From: a virus
Direction: 5' to 3' (one strand)
IMG/VR virus record: IMGVR_UViG_3300021085_000169
Coordinates: 1-27,294 of that record
Length of the DNA: 27,294 nt
Part shown: one piece after another, positions 1-7,261 of the stretch
How positions within the stretch are numbered: the stretch's first letter is position 1
Layout of the letters: the number at the start of each line of letters is the position of its first letter
Notes under the pieces: generated by a model
Database searches by the model: none
Told to the model about the DNA's origin: nothing
What the model saw: only the letters and a program-made list of their open reading frames with translations
Translations under genes and position numbers: made by a program

Positions 1-210
1 AGTTGTAGATATATCTTGTTTATTGTAGATAAGATCTAAACTTCCTTCCCAACTCTTCAGAGTAGCAACATGCGTTCTGCTTGACGTTGTGCCTGTTCCA
101 AAGCTAGTTGTTTCTGCTGTTTCAGCCGTCTCAGTTAAAGAATAAGATGTGATTTGCGCCACATCCGCTGCTTCAAGACTTAGGACACCTGATTTACCTT
201 TTATCGCCAT
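1..210 (-). CDS. Major tail tube protein, N-terminal part (duplicate of the right-end gene)
   Basis: This is the first 70 codons of the tail-tube gene that is complete at 26871-27272. It is repeated here because the contig ends overlap. It begins at an ATG at 208-210 behind an AGGAG ribosome site and runs off the left edge. The only difference from the right-end copy is position 106 (A here, G at 27168). This changes a threonine codon from ACC to ACT, so it is silent. It is not a second gene; on the circular map both copies are one locus between the tail terminator and the gp10-like gene. Confidence 0.9.
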   Translation of the reverse strand, partial: MAIKGKSGVLSLEAADVAQITSYSLTETAETAETTSFGTGTTSSRTHVATLKSWEGSLDLIYNKQDISTT

Positions 211-232
211 TATATTTCTCCTAAATAATGAT
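1..232. repeat. Terminal direct repeat, left copy (contig overlap)
   Basis: Bases 1-232 match 27063-27294 at a constant offset of 27062, with one mismatch (106 A versus 27168 G). The repeat lies within the tail-tube gene and its ribosome site. That position argues for assembly overlap of a circular or circularly permuted genome rather than a physical terminal repeat. Confidence 0.95.
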
Positions 233-234
233 TA

Positions 235-666
235 TTAAATAGTATATACATATGATACTGTAAACACTACTCTGCTTGAGCTATATGGACTCATGTCACC
301 TGCTTCAAGCTGTTCTATTCTCGTAAGAGAACAATCTTTTGCCTTACCACCTAATGTTCTATCTACATTAACAGTGTCTTCCATAGCCTTGATAGCAACA
401 TTAAGTTGGGTATTTCGTTTCTTGCCTGATATTACTACCACACAATCAACTTCCATAACTCCCTCTCTGATGTGTTCTACACCAAATGCTAAATCTTCTC
501 TATCTTCATCACTTGCTTCTATATAGACAGCCGGAAAAGCAGTGCGTGGTAGTTCCTCAGGAATGATTGGATCCCTGACTACTCTACCAAACTTTACTGT
601 GCGTTGCTTCTTAAATAAATCAACAAGCTCTACACATATGCTTTCTCTATCGCTTACCGTAGCCAT
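235..666 (-). CDS. Tail terminator / tail completion protein
   Basis: A 143-residue protein between the head-tail connector and the tail tube gene, where siphophages encode the tail terminator that caps the tube and joins it to the head. Size and alpha/beta character fit that family: an N-terminal helix with LVDLFKKQ, the segment FPAVYIEAS, alternating strands around VMEVDCVVVISG and a strand-rich end FTVSYVYTI. The start ATG overlaps the stop of the upstream connector gene as TAATG, so translation is probably coupled. No strong ribosome site of its own is visible. The tail tube gene follows across the contig joint. The function rests on gene order and general fold features, not on a diagnostic motif. 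Confidence 0.7.
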   Translation of the reverse strand: MATVSDRESICVELVDLFKKQRTVKFGRVVRDPIIPEELPRTAFPAVYIEASDEDREDLAFGVEHIREGVMEVDCVVVISGKKRNTQLNVAIKAMEDTVNVDRTLGGKAKDCSLTRIEQLEAGDMSPYSSSRVVFTVSYVYTI

Positions 667-1079
667 TATCTGTATAACCTAGTTTGAGCGTATTTGTATG
701 TTTCAGCGTCAGTAACACTTCCGTCACCATCGTCGTCATACTTTATACCCAATGCGAATTGCATATCTAATTCATCCTTCAAACGGTCCTGATAGAACTT
801 AATTTGTTCAATGAATGTATCTTCAACTCTAAAGGTAGACATTTTTGGAAGCACATAAGCAACCAATGTCTGATATACAGTAGCCTTAGTCCACTGTGCG
901 CCAGTTAATTTAGATGCATCAAAGTCTTTGTTACCCTTTACTTGATCATACCACTTAACTTCAATCTTGTTTTTGATATCAGTTTCAGCTAATGCAAGTT
1001 CTGAATCCCAATCCTCTGTGTCACCTTCATATACTTCTGGTGCATAAAAGTTTAAGTTTTCTGCTGTTGCGTAAGACAA
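666..1079 (-). CDS. Head-tail connector (head completion) protein with an EF-hand-like loop
   Basis: A 137-residue, helix-rich, acidic protein directly after the major capsid gene, the usual place of the gp6/gp15-type adaptor that sits under the portal. It begins at TTG (1077-1079), with AGGAG eight bases upstream; no closer ATG exists. Near residues 114-125 it has DDDGDGSVTDAE, a complete EF-hand calcium loop (D1, D3, D5, G6, V8, E12), followed by a tyrosine-rich helix. The loop suggests Ca2+ binding that could stabilise the connector; this is inferred from the motif alone. Its stop overlaps the start of the tail terminator gene by one base. The connector role rests on position and length. 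Confidence 0.7.
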   Translation of the reverse strand: MSYATAENLNFYAPEVYEGDTEDWDSELALAETDIKNKIEVKWYDQVKGNKDFDASKLTGAQWTKATVYQTLVAYVLPKMSTFRVEDTFIEQIKFYQDRLKDELDMQFALGIKYDDDGDGSVTDAETYKYAQTRLYR

Positions 1080-1094
1080 TTTATTTCTCCTATT

Positions 1095-1124
1095 AAAATA
1101 ACTAGGGGATTAGCTCCCCTAGTT
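1095..1124 (-). terminator. Hairpin terminator after the major capsid gene
   Basis: On the minus strand a perfect 9-bp stem, AACTAGGGG/CCCCTAGTT with a seven-base loop, is followed by ATTTTAATA. It lies 14 bases beyond the capsid stop and just before the connector's ribosome site. It probably gives partial termination or 3'-end protection, raising capsid mRNA over the downstream connector and tail genes. Confidence 0.7.
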
Positions 1125-1138
1125 TTAGTGTTTACTTC

Positions 1139-1957
1139 TTATGCTGCTGTAATTACAACACCACGCTTTTCGTCTATGACTGCTGCGCCCTGGTAAAGTG
1201 AACCTACGATGTCTACACCTAATTTAGTTGGTGCTTCAGTAACCGTAATCTTCATTGGAGAGAACTGTGCTTGTCTGGCACAATCTGCACCAAATACAAC
1301 ACCGTTTGTTGCTGCATGTGAGCTTTGGAATAATTGAATTCCTGCTGCTGAACCTACAAAACCGTTTCTTAAAGCTTCACCCTGGTAGTCACCACCGGCA
1401 AAGTTTGCACCTGCAACTGTTGTCATCAACTGATGCGCCATTGCTGGTGTAACGATACCATATAGTTGGCCTGTTTCGCCTCTATCTCTGATTGCCTCAA
1501 CTGCTTCAAACAATTTGTCCATTGTTAAAGCGCCGCCTGTTGCAATTGCAGTGTTGTCGTCCATTGCCAATAGTGCTGTCATAACGTCAGCATCATATGC
1601 CGCCGAAATAGCTTGACCAATGTGCGTTCCTAGATTGTTTGCGTCTGGTGAACCAATGTCTCTCATAACCGCTCTTGCGCCATATGTTGATGCAACAATG
1701 TTTGTTCCTGCTGCAGTGATTGTAGATAATGATAGTTCTTCATTAGCCAAATCTGCACCTGCTGCCGGATTATCAACAGTAACAGTGCCACTCATTAGTG
1801 GAACTTGTGCTGAAGTTGATCCTGCTGGAACTGAAATTGTTGGAATTAATTGTCCTGATAAGAACAATGATTTTTCAAATGCCGCATAAATTGCCGCGGC
1901 CTGCGTTGGGACTACTAGTCCCGATAGCGTTGAATACGCTGATGATGTGTTAGCCAT
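1139..1957 (-). CDS. Major capsid protein (HK97-fold)
   Basis: A 272-residue protein downstream of the scaffold, in the standard major-capsid position. It has the expected features: an N-arm with AAAIYAAFEKSLFLSG, a beta-rich P-domain segment (SVPAGSTSAQVPLM), a long central helix region (GQAISAAYDADVMTALLAM) and a C-terminal part (VDIVGSLYQGAAVIDEKRGV) typical of HK97-like coat proteins. No separate delta domain or protease is evident; instead a scaffold gene precedes it. The ATG follows a good AGGAG site. The terminator just downstream suggests that it is the most abundant message of the late operon. Family assignment is by pattern and context; I cannot name the capsid subgroup. Confidence 0.85.
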   Translation of the reverse strand: MANTSSAYSTLSGLVVPTQAAAIYAAFEKSLFLSGQLIPTISVPAGSTSAQVPLMSGTVTVDNPAAGADLANEELSLSTITAAGTNIVASTYGARAVMRDIGSPDANNLGTHIGQAISAAYDADVMTALLAMDDNTAIATGGALTMDKLFEAVEAIRDRGETGQLYGIVTPAMAHQLMTTVAGANFAGGDYQGEALRNGFVGSAAGIQLFQSSHAATNGVVFGADCARQAQFSPMKITVTEAPTKLGVDIVGSLYQGAAVIDEKRGVVITAA

Positions 1958-1985
1958 TTTAATTTCTCCTAATAATGGTTATTAA

Positions 1986-2672
1986 TTAAACCTTGCCCGC
2001 CAGCTTCATCTTTTTATAGATTTCTCTGTGCTCAGCTCGGCTTAAGTCAAGTTGTGCAATATCCAAACTCTGTGGATCTGCGTTATTTGTATTACCCGTA
2101 GAGCCTGCACCACTAGGTCCGGCACTTTTGAAATACGTGTTACCTGATAGGAACTCCTCAACTAGATTAGCTACTGACATTGGATCAGCTGAATCCGTAT
2201 ATCTTTGTTTACCTTCAGCATCAGTAACTATTACATTACCGTCTGAGTCTAGTGTAATGTTCTTTCTCAGTAATTGAGCTACATGATCAGGTGCAACACT
2301 TTTAGCTTTAGATGCCGCATCAATTAATGCTCCATCAATTTTGATACTCTCAAGTTCAGTTCTAAGTCTAGTGATTTCACTATCTGACTTTTCTTTCTGC
2401 TTCTTAAGAACACCCTGAAAGTCTTCCTTCTTGATCAGTGTCTCTTCCTCAACTTGCTCTTTCAAGCTCTTGAGTGCGTTGTATTCATTCAAATCAACAT
2501 TTTCAAACTTCTTGTTAACTTGGGCAATACGCTTGCCAATAAGATCATTTACTTCTTCTTGTGTAAAAGTCTTAGAGGCTTCAACCTGGGAGTCTGTATT
2601 TTGGCCTGTTGCTGTATCCCCAGTGTCTACAGTTTCAGTTTGTGTTTCCACACCATGATTATCAATTGTCAT
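1986..2672 (-). CDS. Capsid scaffolding protein
   Basis: A 228-residue, charged, largely helical protein between the Mu F-like gene and the major capsid gene. Residues 1-35 are a low-complexity, Thr/Gln-rich acidic leader. Then comes FTQEEVNDLIGKRIAQ, a pattern I recognise from phage scaffold/GPO-like proteins. Residues about 48-110 form a long Lys/Glu coiled coil (KKQKEKSDSEITRLRTELES), and a Gly/Ser/Asn-rich linker follows near residue 190. The end is basic and helical (EIYKKMKLAGKV), as in scaffolds that bind coat protein through a C-terminal helix. It has no protease triad that I can see, so it is a pure scaffold rather than a fused protease. The start ATG has AAAGGA about nine bases upstream. 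Confidence 0.8.
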   Translation of the reverse strand: MTIDNHGVETQTETVDTGDTATGQNTDSQVEASKTFTQEEVNDLIGKRIAQVNKKFENVDLNEYNALKSLKEQVEEETLIKKEDFQGVLKKQKEKSDSEITRLRTELESIKIDGALIDAASKAKSVAPDHVAQLLRKNITLDSDGNVIVTDAEGKQRYTDSADPMSVANLVEEFLSGNTYFKSAGPSGAGSTGNTNNADPQSLDIAQLDLSRAEHREIYKKMKLAGKV

Positions 2673-2732
2673 GTCAATATTCCTTTATTAAGTTTAGGGT
2701 TGGATACTAAAGTATCAAACTTGTTTATAGCT

Positions 2733-2742
2733 TTATTTATCC
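2733..2742 (-). promoter_or_regulatory. GGATAAATAA motif, copy 1
   Basis: The minus strand reads GGATAAATAA in the 75-bp gap between the Mu F-like and scaffold genes, about 60 bases before the scaffold start. A small hairpin (GATAC-TTTA-GTATC) lies between the motif and the gene. The same ten bases occur in two other late-region gaps. Role unknown: a late promoter element or an RNA-processing site are the options. Confidence 0.4.
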
Positions 2743-2747
2743 TTTTA

Positions 2748-3608
2748 TTATTCCTCTACGGGCACCCAATAGTGTCTGCAATTGTATCCGCCTCTTACAA
2801 CAAACGGATCGCCTGGTTCTTTACCAGCCCAGCCACTACCATCCCATAGATTTTGTATATCTTCGGCATTCATAATACTGCCTACCATTGATACACAAAA
2901 GGGTCTACTTGTTGCCATAACGCCACCTACATATTCAAAGTTCTCAACACCATTTCGTGTTGCTTGAGCTTTTGCATAAGTGCCATTAAAGCTACCTACA
3001 ACGTTATCTACACCAGTGCTTAACTTGACAGCAATTGAACCTGCTGTGTTAACACTTCCTGGTAGCTTACGCTTTAGTTTGTTTGTTGCTTGTGTGACAA
3101 CTGCCGCACTTGCACCATCCTTTACTAGTTTGCGTAAATTACGTTGATCGCGTCTTACATCTGGATCTGTTGAATCCATATGCACTCCGCTAATTCTTCC
3201 TCTTGCTTGATTTATTAATGCTGCACTTGATAATCCTGCAACACTTCCAAGCACTACTGTTTTTACAATATCTTCACCTGAACCTGACATTGCATTACTA
3301 AGTTCTTCACTACTTAAATCTAATAACTGGCTTTGTGATACAAAGTCTTCAGGACTAGTTGGCGCTTTAGTTTGAGCCATAAAGTCTTCGCTAATAGATG
3401 TTAATGTTTGTGCCGCACTCTTAACAGTCTGACTGTGTTTTTCAACTGCTGCAAGTATTTGCGGTCTTACCAACTCAGGACTTTGGTTTAGAGCAATTAT
3501 ATCAGCTACTTCATTTTCCAATGCTTTGACAATATCAAACACATCAGCCTTCATATTAACCAAGGCTTTGTCTACAATCTTATCGTGCTTCTTTACATTG
3601 AAAGCCAA
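2748..3608 (-). CDS. Mu F-like minor head protein
   Basis: A 286-residue protein directly after the portal. The N-terminal 100 residues are helical (HDKIVDKALVNMKADVFDIV). The C-terminal 60 residues carry the hallmark of the phage Mu F / SPP1 gp7 head-morphogenesis family: SRPFCVSMVG, a WDGSGWAGKEPGDP segment and the terminal GGYNCRHYWVPV. These cysteines and histidine are the conserved core of the family. Such proteins bind the portal inside the head and are thought to accompany DNA during ejection. It starts at TTG (3606-3608), two bases past the portal stop, with GAGGGTGAG upstream inside the portal's last codons. The next Met is at residue 19, which would cut a well-formed helix, so TTG is preferred. 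Confidence 0.8.
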   Translation of the reverse strand: MAFNVKKHDKIVDKALVNMKADVFDIVKALENEVADIIALNQSPELVRPQILAAVEKHSQTVKSAAQTLTSISEDFMAQTKAPTSPEDFVSQSQLLDLSSEELSNAMSGSGEDIVKTVVLGSVAGLSSAALINQARGRISGVHMDSTDPDVRRDQRNLRKLVKDGASAAVVTQATNKLKRKLPGSVNTAGSIAVKLSTGVDNVVGSFNGTYAKAQATRNGVENFEYVGGVMATSRPFCVSMVGSIMNAEDIQNLWDGSGWAGKEPGDPFVVRGGYNCRHYWVPVEE

Positions 3609-3610
3609 TT

Positions 3611-5089
3611 TTACTCACCCTCGTGTTTGTAACCCAATGCACTTAGTTGTAAATGTTGTTCTTCAGTTGTTACAACTGTGACTGCTCCAGTTTCTGGGTT
3701 AGTCATTTCGTGCGGTTCAAACTCTACTTTGTCCATGTCTGCTAAGATTTTACTTTGTAGTTCATCATCATCTACAGTTAATGCAACTACTTGTTTGCTT
3801 ATTTCAGTTTGGAACATTTCATTACTAACACCAGCACTGCGTGCCTTCATTAGGAACTCTAGTTCTAACATCTCATCTCTCATATCAAATGTTTCAGGAT
3901 ATTCTAACTGGAAGTCTTCTGGCATACCTAATGCTTGCCAATCTAACCAAGTAATCCACATTTGATATTCTGTTTCTTTAAGTGTGTCAGCCATGTCCGA
4001 TAGCTTTGCATTTAATAACTGTCTTTCCGTTTGTAATGCAACACCACTCATTGGTGATCCGTTTGTTGCCTGTATTGCACTTGTATGTGTCATACGCTTA
4101 ATACTTGCAACACTGTTTTCAATTGTTTTAAGTATACTGTCTGTTGTGCTTAGTGTTGGTTGTAACAAATATGGTTTCAATGCACCATCTGTTGACTCGT
4201 CAAGATTAAGTATACTACCAGCACCTGCAACTGCGTCTGTGCTTGTTGGCTTAACTAATGTTGGGTGCGAACTAATTCTTAAATGTTGTTCTACTTCACT
4301 TAAACAGTTGTAAATAAACTTCTGTTGATTAGCTACATCTGCCACCATACTAAAGCCTATACCTTTCATTGGTGACTTTAATGGTGCGTGAAATATAAAT
4401 GGAATGTAACCCAAAGGATTATCGTGTTGTGTATGTTCAACTATCTTCTCATAATCACCTTGATCATCTTTGCTTACTTTGTATTTTTCTACTGAGTCTT
4501 TGTGCCAACAAGTAAATGTAACATACTGATCATTCTCAGATTCTCTTACTTTGATGTATTCAAGTTCCATCTTGCCCGCAATGTTGCGTTCATAATACCA
4601 ATCTAAAACATTTTGTGGAGTGTAAGCAGCCGCATAAGCACGAATGCCTAATTCAACTGCTTCAGCTTCTGTTTCTACTTTGTATGCTGGTTTGTCAATT
4701 AAGATCCAAGTTGATCCATGCACCATAGCCAAGTCATTAGCAGTTTTTAAGAAACTGTCTATGCTTTGTCCTTCTTGGTCAGTGTCATACAACCACGCAT
4801 TAACTAATGGGTTGTTGATTAACAGTCCTAATTCACGTTTGGGAAGTGTTCTAAATAAGAAACTTCTGTATATATCTACGGTTGTTTGCACATGGTTATC
4901 TAATGGAGTTGAGCTTAATCTCTTTCCATATTGGTCTCCTGGACCAGTATTCTCTCCAATGTATTGTGTTAAGTAACTACCACTTTTATACAATTCACCA
5001 CCTACATATGATTTGTAATGATAGTTAGCCTGTTTGGCTACTTCAGGGTAGCTAGGGTGTGTTTGTTCTATTTGTTCTAATGTTAACAT
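3611..5089 (-). CDS. Portal protein
   Basis: A 492-residue protein between the large terminase and the Mu F-like gene, the canonical portal position, and of normal portal length. The early segment (TTVDIYRSFLFRTLP, about residues 70-85) and the central MVADVANQQKFIYNCLSEVEQHLRI region, followed by an SGVALQTERQLLN-type helix, match the clip/wing/stem layout of dodecameric portals such as SPP1 gp6 relatives. It forms the DNA channel at one capsid vertex and docks the terminase motor. ATG at 5087-5089 with AAGGA upstream. The 76-bp leader holds the GGATAAATAA motif and an inverted repeat (TCAACA/TGTTGA). I see no fused protease or other domain. Confidence 0.85.
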   Translation of the reverse strand: MLTLEQIEQTHPSYPEVAKQANYHYKSYVGGELYKSGSYLTQYIGENTGPGDQYGKRLSSTPLDNHVQTTVDIYRSFLFRTLPKRELGLLINNPLVNAWLYDTDQEGQSIDSFLKTANDLAMVHGSTWILIDKPAYKVETEAEAVELGIRAYAAAYTPQNVLDWYYERNIAGKMELEYIKVRESENDQYVTFTCWHKDSVEKYKVSKDDQGDYEKIVEHTQHDNPLGYIPFIFHAPLKSPMKGIGFSMVADVANQQKFIYNCLSEVEQHLRISSHPTLVKPTSTDAVAGAGSILNLDESTDGALKPYLLQPTLSTTDSILKTIENSVASIKRMTHTSAIQATNGSPMSGVALQTERQLLNAKLSDMADTLKETEYQMWITWLDWQALGMPEDFQLEYPETFDMRDEMLELEFLMKARSAGVSNEMFQTEISKQVVALTVDDDELQSKILADMDKVEFEPHEMTNPETGAVTVVTTEEQHLQLSALGYKHEGE

Positions 5090-5151
5090 AATTATATTTC
5101 CTTTTTAAGGGTAGCACTTTCAACAGTGATCAATTGTTGATACTATACTGC

Positions 5152-5161
5152 TTATTTATCC
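5152..5161 (-). promoter_or_regulatory. GGATAAATAA motif, copy 2
   Basis: Same ten minus-strand bases as at 2733-2742, here immediately after the large-terminase stop and about 62 bases before the portal start. It is again followed by an inverted repeat, TCAACA-(9)-TGTTGA. The near-equal distance to the next start codon in both copies is why I list it. Confidence 0.4.
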
Positions 5162-5165
5162 TTTT

Positions 5166-6413
5166 TTAATAATGGCCAAACAGCTGCGGACTAGTGTCTG
5201 CATGTTTTGGTTTATCTATTCTTATCGGGTTAATCCAATGCACTAAGTATCCCAATGCATCGTTCATGTGATCTAAGTTACTGTTCTTATCTGGTATCCT
5301 AGTTCCTTCTTTGTAAGTCTGACCACTTATACACTTGATTAAATGTTTGCATTTTGGATCAACTGTAAGTTTTACACTTCCATCAACAGCTTTAAGACTT
5401 GTGTTCACTGCTGCAATTCTATCTTTTACCGGTGGGTTGATACTCTTTACTTTTAGTATAAATCCACTGTTTCTTAATATGTGATGATCACTTGTATTTG
5501 AACTGGTTTTGCGTGCCTGTCCTGACGCATCTGGATAAATCCACATCCTGTTGTTTGGATATCGGTTTAACAATTCCTCTGCCATTTCAAATGTATTTGA
5601 TCCTTCCATAGTAATTTCATCTATAACGCTTATTTCATTTCCATTTACTCTGCATATCATTGCACAAATTGGCGTGACGTTAAAGTCAAGCCCAACATGT
5701 AGTATTTCATTCTTCTTAAATTCTACATCTTGTTTCTTAATATGAACACTGCTGTCCCAATTATAATAAATTGCACCAGCATAAGTTTCAAAACTTGCTT
5801 CATACTCTTGTCTAAATGATTTCTCATCTAATTCGTTTCGTGCTGCTTCAATCTCTTCTTCTGCAACATTACCACCTTGTATTGTTGTGTATTGAAACGC
5901 ACTGTAATTCTCTTGACCATGTGCACCTTGCCATAAGTCATATATCCAACTACCTTTGCCCTGTGGAGTTGTAATAAACATAGCTCCGCCTTGCCTATCT
6001 GACAATGCTGGTCTACATACTTCTGTCCACATCTTCTGGTCTATCATAGCTGCTTCATCCATTACCAAGTAATCCATACTAACACCACGCAAGTTATCTG
6101 GGTTATCACCACTGCGTAAGTATATTCTACTATTGTTAACTAATGTAATTTCTAAATTACTTTCATTAATCTTCTTAGCCCAACGGGCTCTTATAAATTT
6201 TTCCTTAATGTCATCCCATAATATTTGACGGCACATCTTGTATGTTGGTGCAACATAAAAGATCTTACTATTGGGAAACCTTGCATACTTGGCCATCTCA
6301 TGCATTGATAGCCAACTCTTCCCCCATCTTCTTCCTGCAACAACAACCTTAAATCTGCTTGGGTCGTCACTAACTTCTTTTTGAACATCACTTAGAGGCA
6401 TTGTTTTTTCCAT
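5166..6413 (-). CDS. terL: Terminase large subunit (packaging ATPase/nuclease)
   Basis: A 415-residue packaging motor. The N-terminal ATPase has a Walker A-like GRRWGKS at residues 27-33, Walker B YLVMDE at 115-120 with catalytic Glu120, and the coupling motif ITTPQGKGS near 148-155. The C-terminal RNase H-like nuclease has acidic residues at Asp243 (VGLDFN), Asp295 (YPDASG) and Asp385 (HMNDALGY). All catalytic elements are present, so the enzyme should be active. It pumps DNA through the portal and cuts the concatemer. The annotated ATG at 6413 overlaps the preceding two-TM gene by 26 bases. An internal ATG four codons later (GGA upstream) is an equally possible start. The packaging strategy (headful or cos) cannot be decided from this sequence. 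Confidence 0.95.
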   Translation of the reverse strand: MEKTMPLSDVQKEVSDDPSRFKVVVAGRRWGKSWLSMHEMAKYARFPNSKIFYVAPTYKMCRQILWDDIKEKFIRARWAKKINESNLEITLVNNSRIYLRSGDNPDNLRGVSMDYLVMDEAAMIDQKMWTEVCRPALSDRQGGAMFITTPQGKGSWIYDLWQGAHGQENYSAFQYTTIQGGNVAEEEIEAARNELDEKSFRQEYEASFETYAGAIYYNWDSSVHIKKQDVEFKKNEILHVGLDFNVTPICAMICRVNGNEISVIDEITMEGSNTFEMAEELLNRYPNNRMWIYPDASGQARKTSSNTSDHHILRNSGFILKVKSINPPVKDRIAAVNTSLKAVDGSVKLTVDPKCKHLIKCISGQTYKEGTRIPDKNSNLDHMNDALGYLVHWINPIRIDKPKHADTSPQLFGHY

Positions 6414-6600
6414 TTACATAAAGTCCAAACCAAGCTGCACCTGCACCAATCATTGTGCTAGTAAATGCTGCTTGAGCATTGTTTGGATCTGGTAAATCCA
6501 TAAACCAAGTTATAACCAAATAGAAACATATCATGTATGTTAGTATAAGCATCCTTGGTATTACTCTCCAAGCGTCTAATTGTTCTGGGGTTAGTTTCAT
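6388..6600 (-). CDS. Small two-TM membrane protein, holin-like
   Basis: A 70-residue protein starting at MKLTPEQLDAWRVIP. It has a first hydrophobic segment around residues 14-32 (MLILTYMICFYLVITWFM), a short loop (LPDPNNAQAA) and a second segment (STMIGAGAAWFGLYV), ending in a short basic tail NGKNNASK. Size, two membrane spans and charged tail fit a small holin. I also recognise the WFM-LPDP-NAQAAF pattern from marine phages, where it sits next to terminase genes. I chose the ATG at 6598-6600, one base after the stop of the upstream 13-codon gene (TAATATG). The longer open frame would overlap two genes and add a basic stretch. The end overlaps terL by 26 bases. Holin function is inferred; no endolysin is recognisable to pair with it. 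Confidence 0.65.
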   Translation of the reverse strand: MKLTPEQLDAWRVIPRMLILTYMICFYLVITWFMDLPDPNNAQAAFTSTMIGAGAAWFGLYVNGKNNASK

Positions 6601-6601
6601 A

Positions 6602-6643
6602 TTACTTGCCGTATTTCTTTTTGCCTTTTTTCTTCTTAGCCAT
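6602..6643 (-). CDS. 13-residue lysine-rich microprotein (MAKKKKGKKKYGK)
   Basis: A complete micro-gene: AGGAG, six bases, ATG, thirteen codons (MAKKKKGKKKYGK), TAA. Nine of the thirteen residues are lysine. It is packed tightly: the upstream gene stops one base before its ATG, and the next start follows its stop by one base (TAATATG). Its near-ideal ribosome site lies in the last codons of the upstream gene. It is probably translated and couples ribosomes to the two-TM gene. The peptide itself could bind nucleic acid or membrane phospholipid; I do not know. It would be missed by usual gene-length cut-offs. Confidence 0.65.
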   Translation of the reverse strand: MAKKKKGKKKYGK

Positions 6644-6644
6644 T

Positions 6645-6887
6645 TTATACTCCTATTCCACTTTTTACCATACTCATAACTAAACTTGCAACTAAAAGTC
6701 CAAGCACCCACCATATTCTATTGTCAATCTTTTCAATCTGTTTAGATTGTTTTTCCATATCTCTTTCGATGTGGTAAAGATGATTAGTCTTTATAGTATT
6801 GATGTCTTGTTTAATGTTTTGAATGTCTGCAATATTCTTGTCTGTGACTTCCATCCATTCTTTACATTTTTCTTTTGTTGCACTCAT
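6645..6887 (-). CDS. Coiled-coil protein with C-terminal TM anchor (XhlA-like)
   Basis: An 80-residue protein. Residues about 10-55 form an amphipathic coiled coil (IADIQNIKQDINTIK, HIERDMEKQSKQIEKID), followed by one membrane span (RIWWVLGLLVASLVMSMV) and a short end. This is the layout of the haemolysin XhlA family, which works with a holin in some Bacillus phages, and of spanin- or holin-accessory proteins. It lies between the small terminase subunit and the micro-gene/two-TM pair, so the three form a plausible membrane-lysis cluster inserted between the terminase subunits. Assignment is by architecture only. ATG at 6885-6887, two bases after the terminase stop. Confidence 0.55.
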   Translation of the reverse strand: MSATKEKCKEWMEVTDKNIADIQNIKQDINTIKTNHLYHIERDMEKQSKQIEKIDNRIWWVLGLLVASLVMSMVKSGIGV

Positions 6888-6889
6888 TA

Positions 6890-7246
6890 TTAATCACTCC
6901 ATGGTAGTATTTGATCAGCTTCTTCGTCCAATGGTGTATCTGTTTGATTAAGAATATTTTTACCTAGCCAAATTTGCATAGTTACATTATTCTTTTCAAT
7001 TGCGTTTCGCCATTGTGCTCTTCTCAATGCAACTTTACCAAGCGTCTTGCCTGTTGCAATTACATCCTTATAGTTCCTATTTAATGTATCTACACTCACG
7101 CCCAAAATGTAAGCCATTTCTTTGACTGTGCATTGCACTTCACAAAGCTTCTTAAGTATTTCTACATCAACTTCTTTTCGTGGTGCACCTTTCTTTGGTG
7201 CTGCTTTTTCCTGTTTGTCCTCAGTGTTGTCCGCATTTTCAATCAT
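6890..7246 (-). CDS. terS: Terminase small subunit
   Basis: A 118-residue protein. A charged N-terminal tail (residues 1-22, Lys/Pro/Ala-rich) is followed by a helix-turn-helix, LCEVQCTVKEMAYILGVSVD at about residues 34-53. Then comes the family's typical stretch of GKVALRRAQWRNAIEKN and MQIWLGKNILNQTD, near residues 75-103. This is the well-known small-terminase pattern in which HTH subunits form a ring that recognises the packaging site on phage DNA and recruits the large subunit. Start ATG has AAGGAG six bases upstream. It is separated from the large subunit by three membrane-type genes, which is unusual because the two subunits are normally adjacent. Confidence 0.85.
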   Translation of the reverse strand: MIENADNTEDKQEKAAPKKGAPRKEVDVEILKKLCEVQCTVKEMAYILGVSVDTLNRNYKDVIATGKTLGKVALRRAQWRNAIEKNNVTMQIWLGKNILNQTDTPLDEEADQILPWSD

Positions 7247-7261
7247 GGTAGATCTCCTTTA

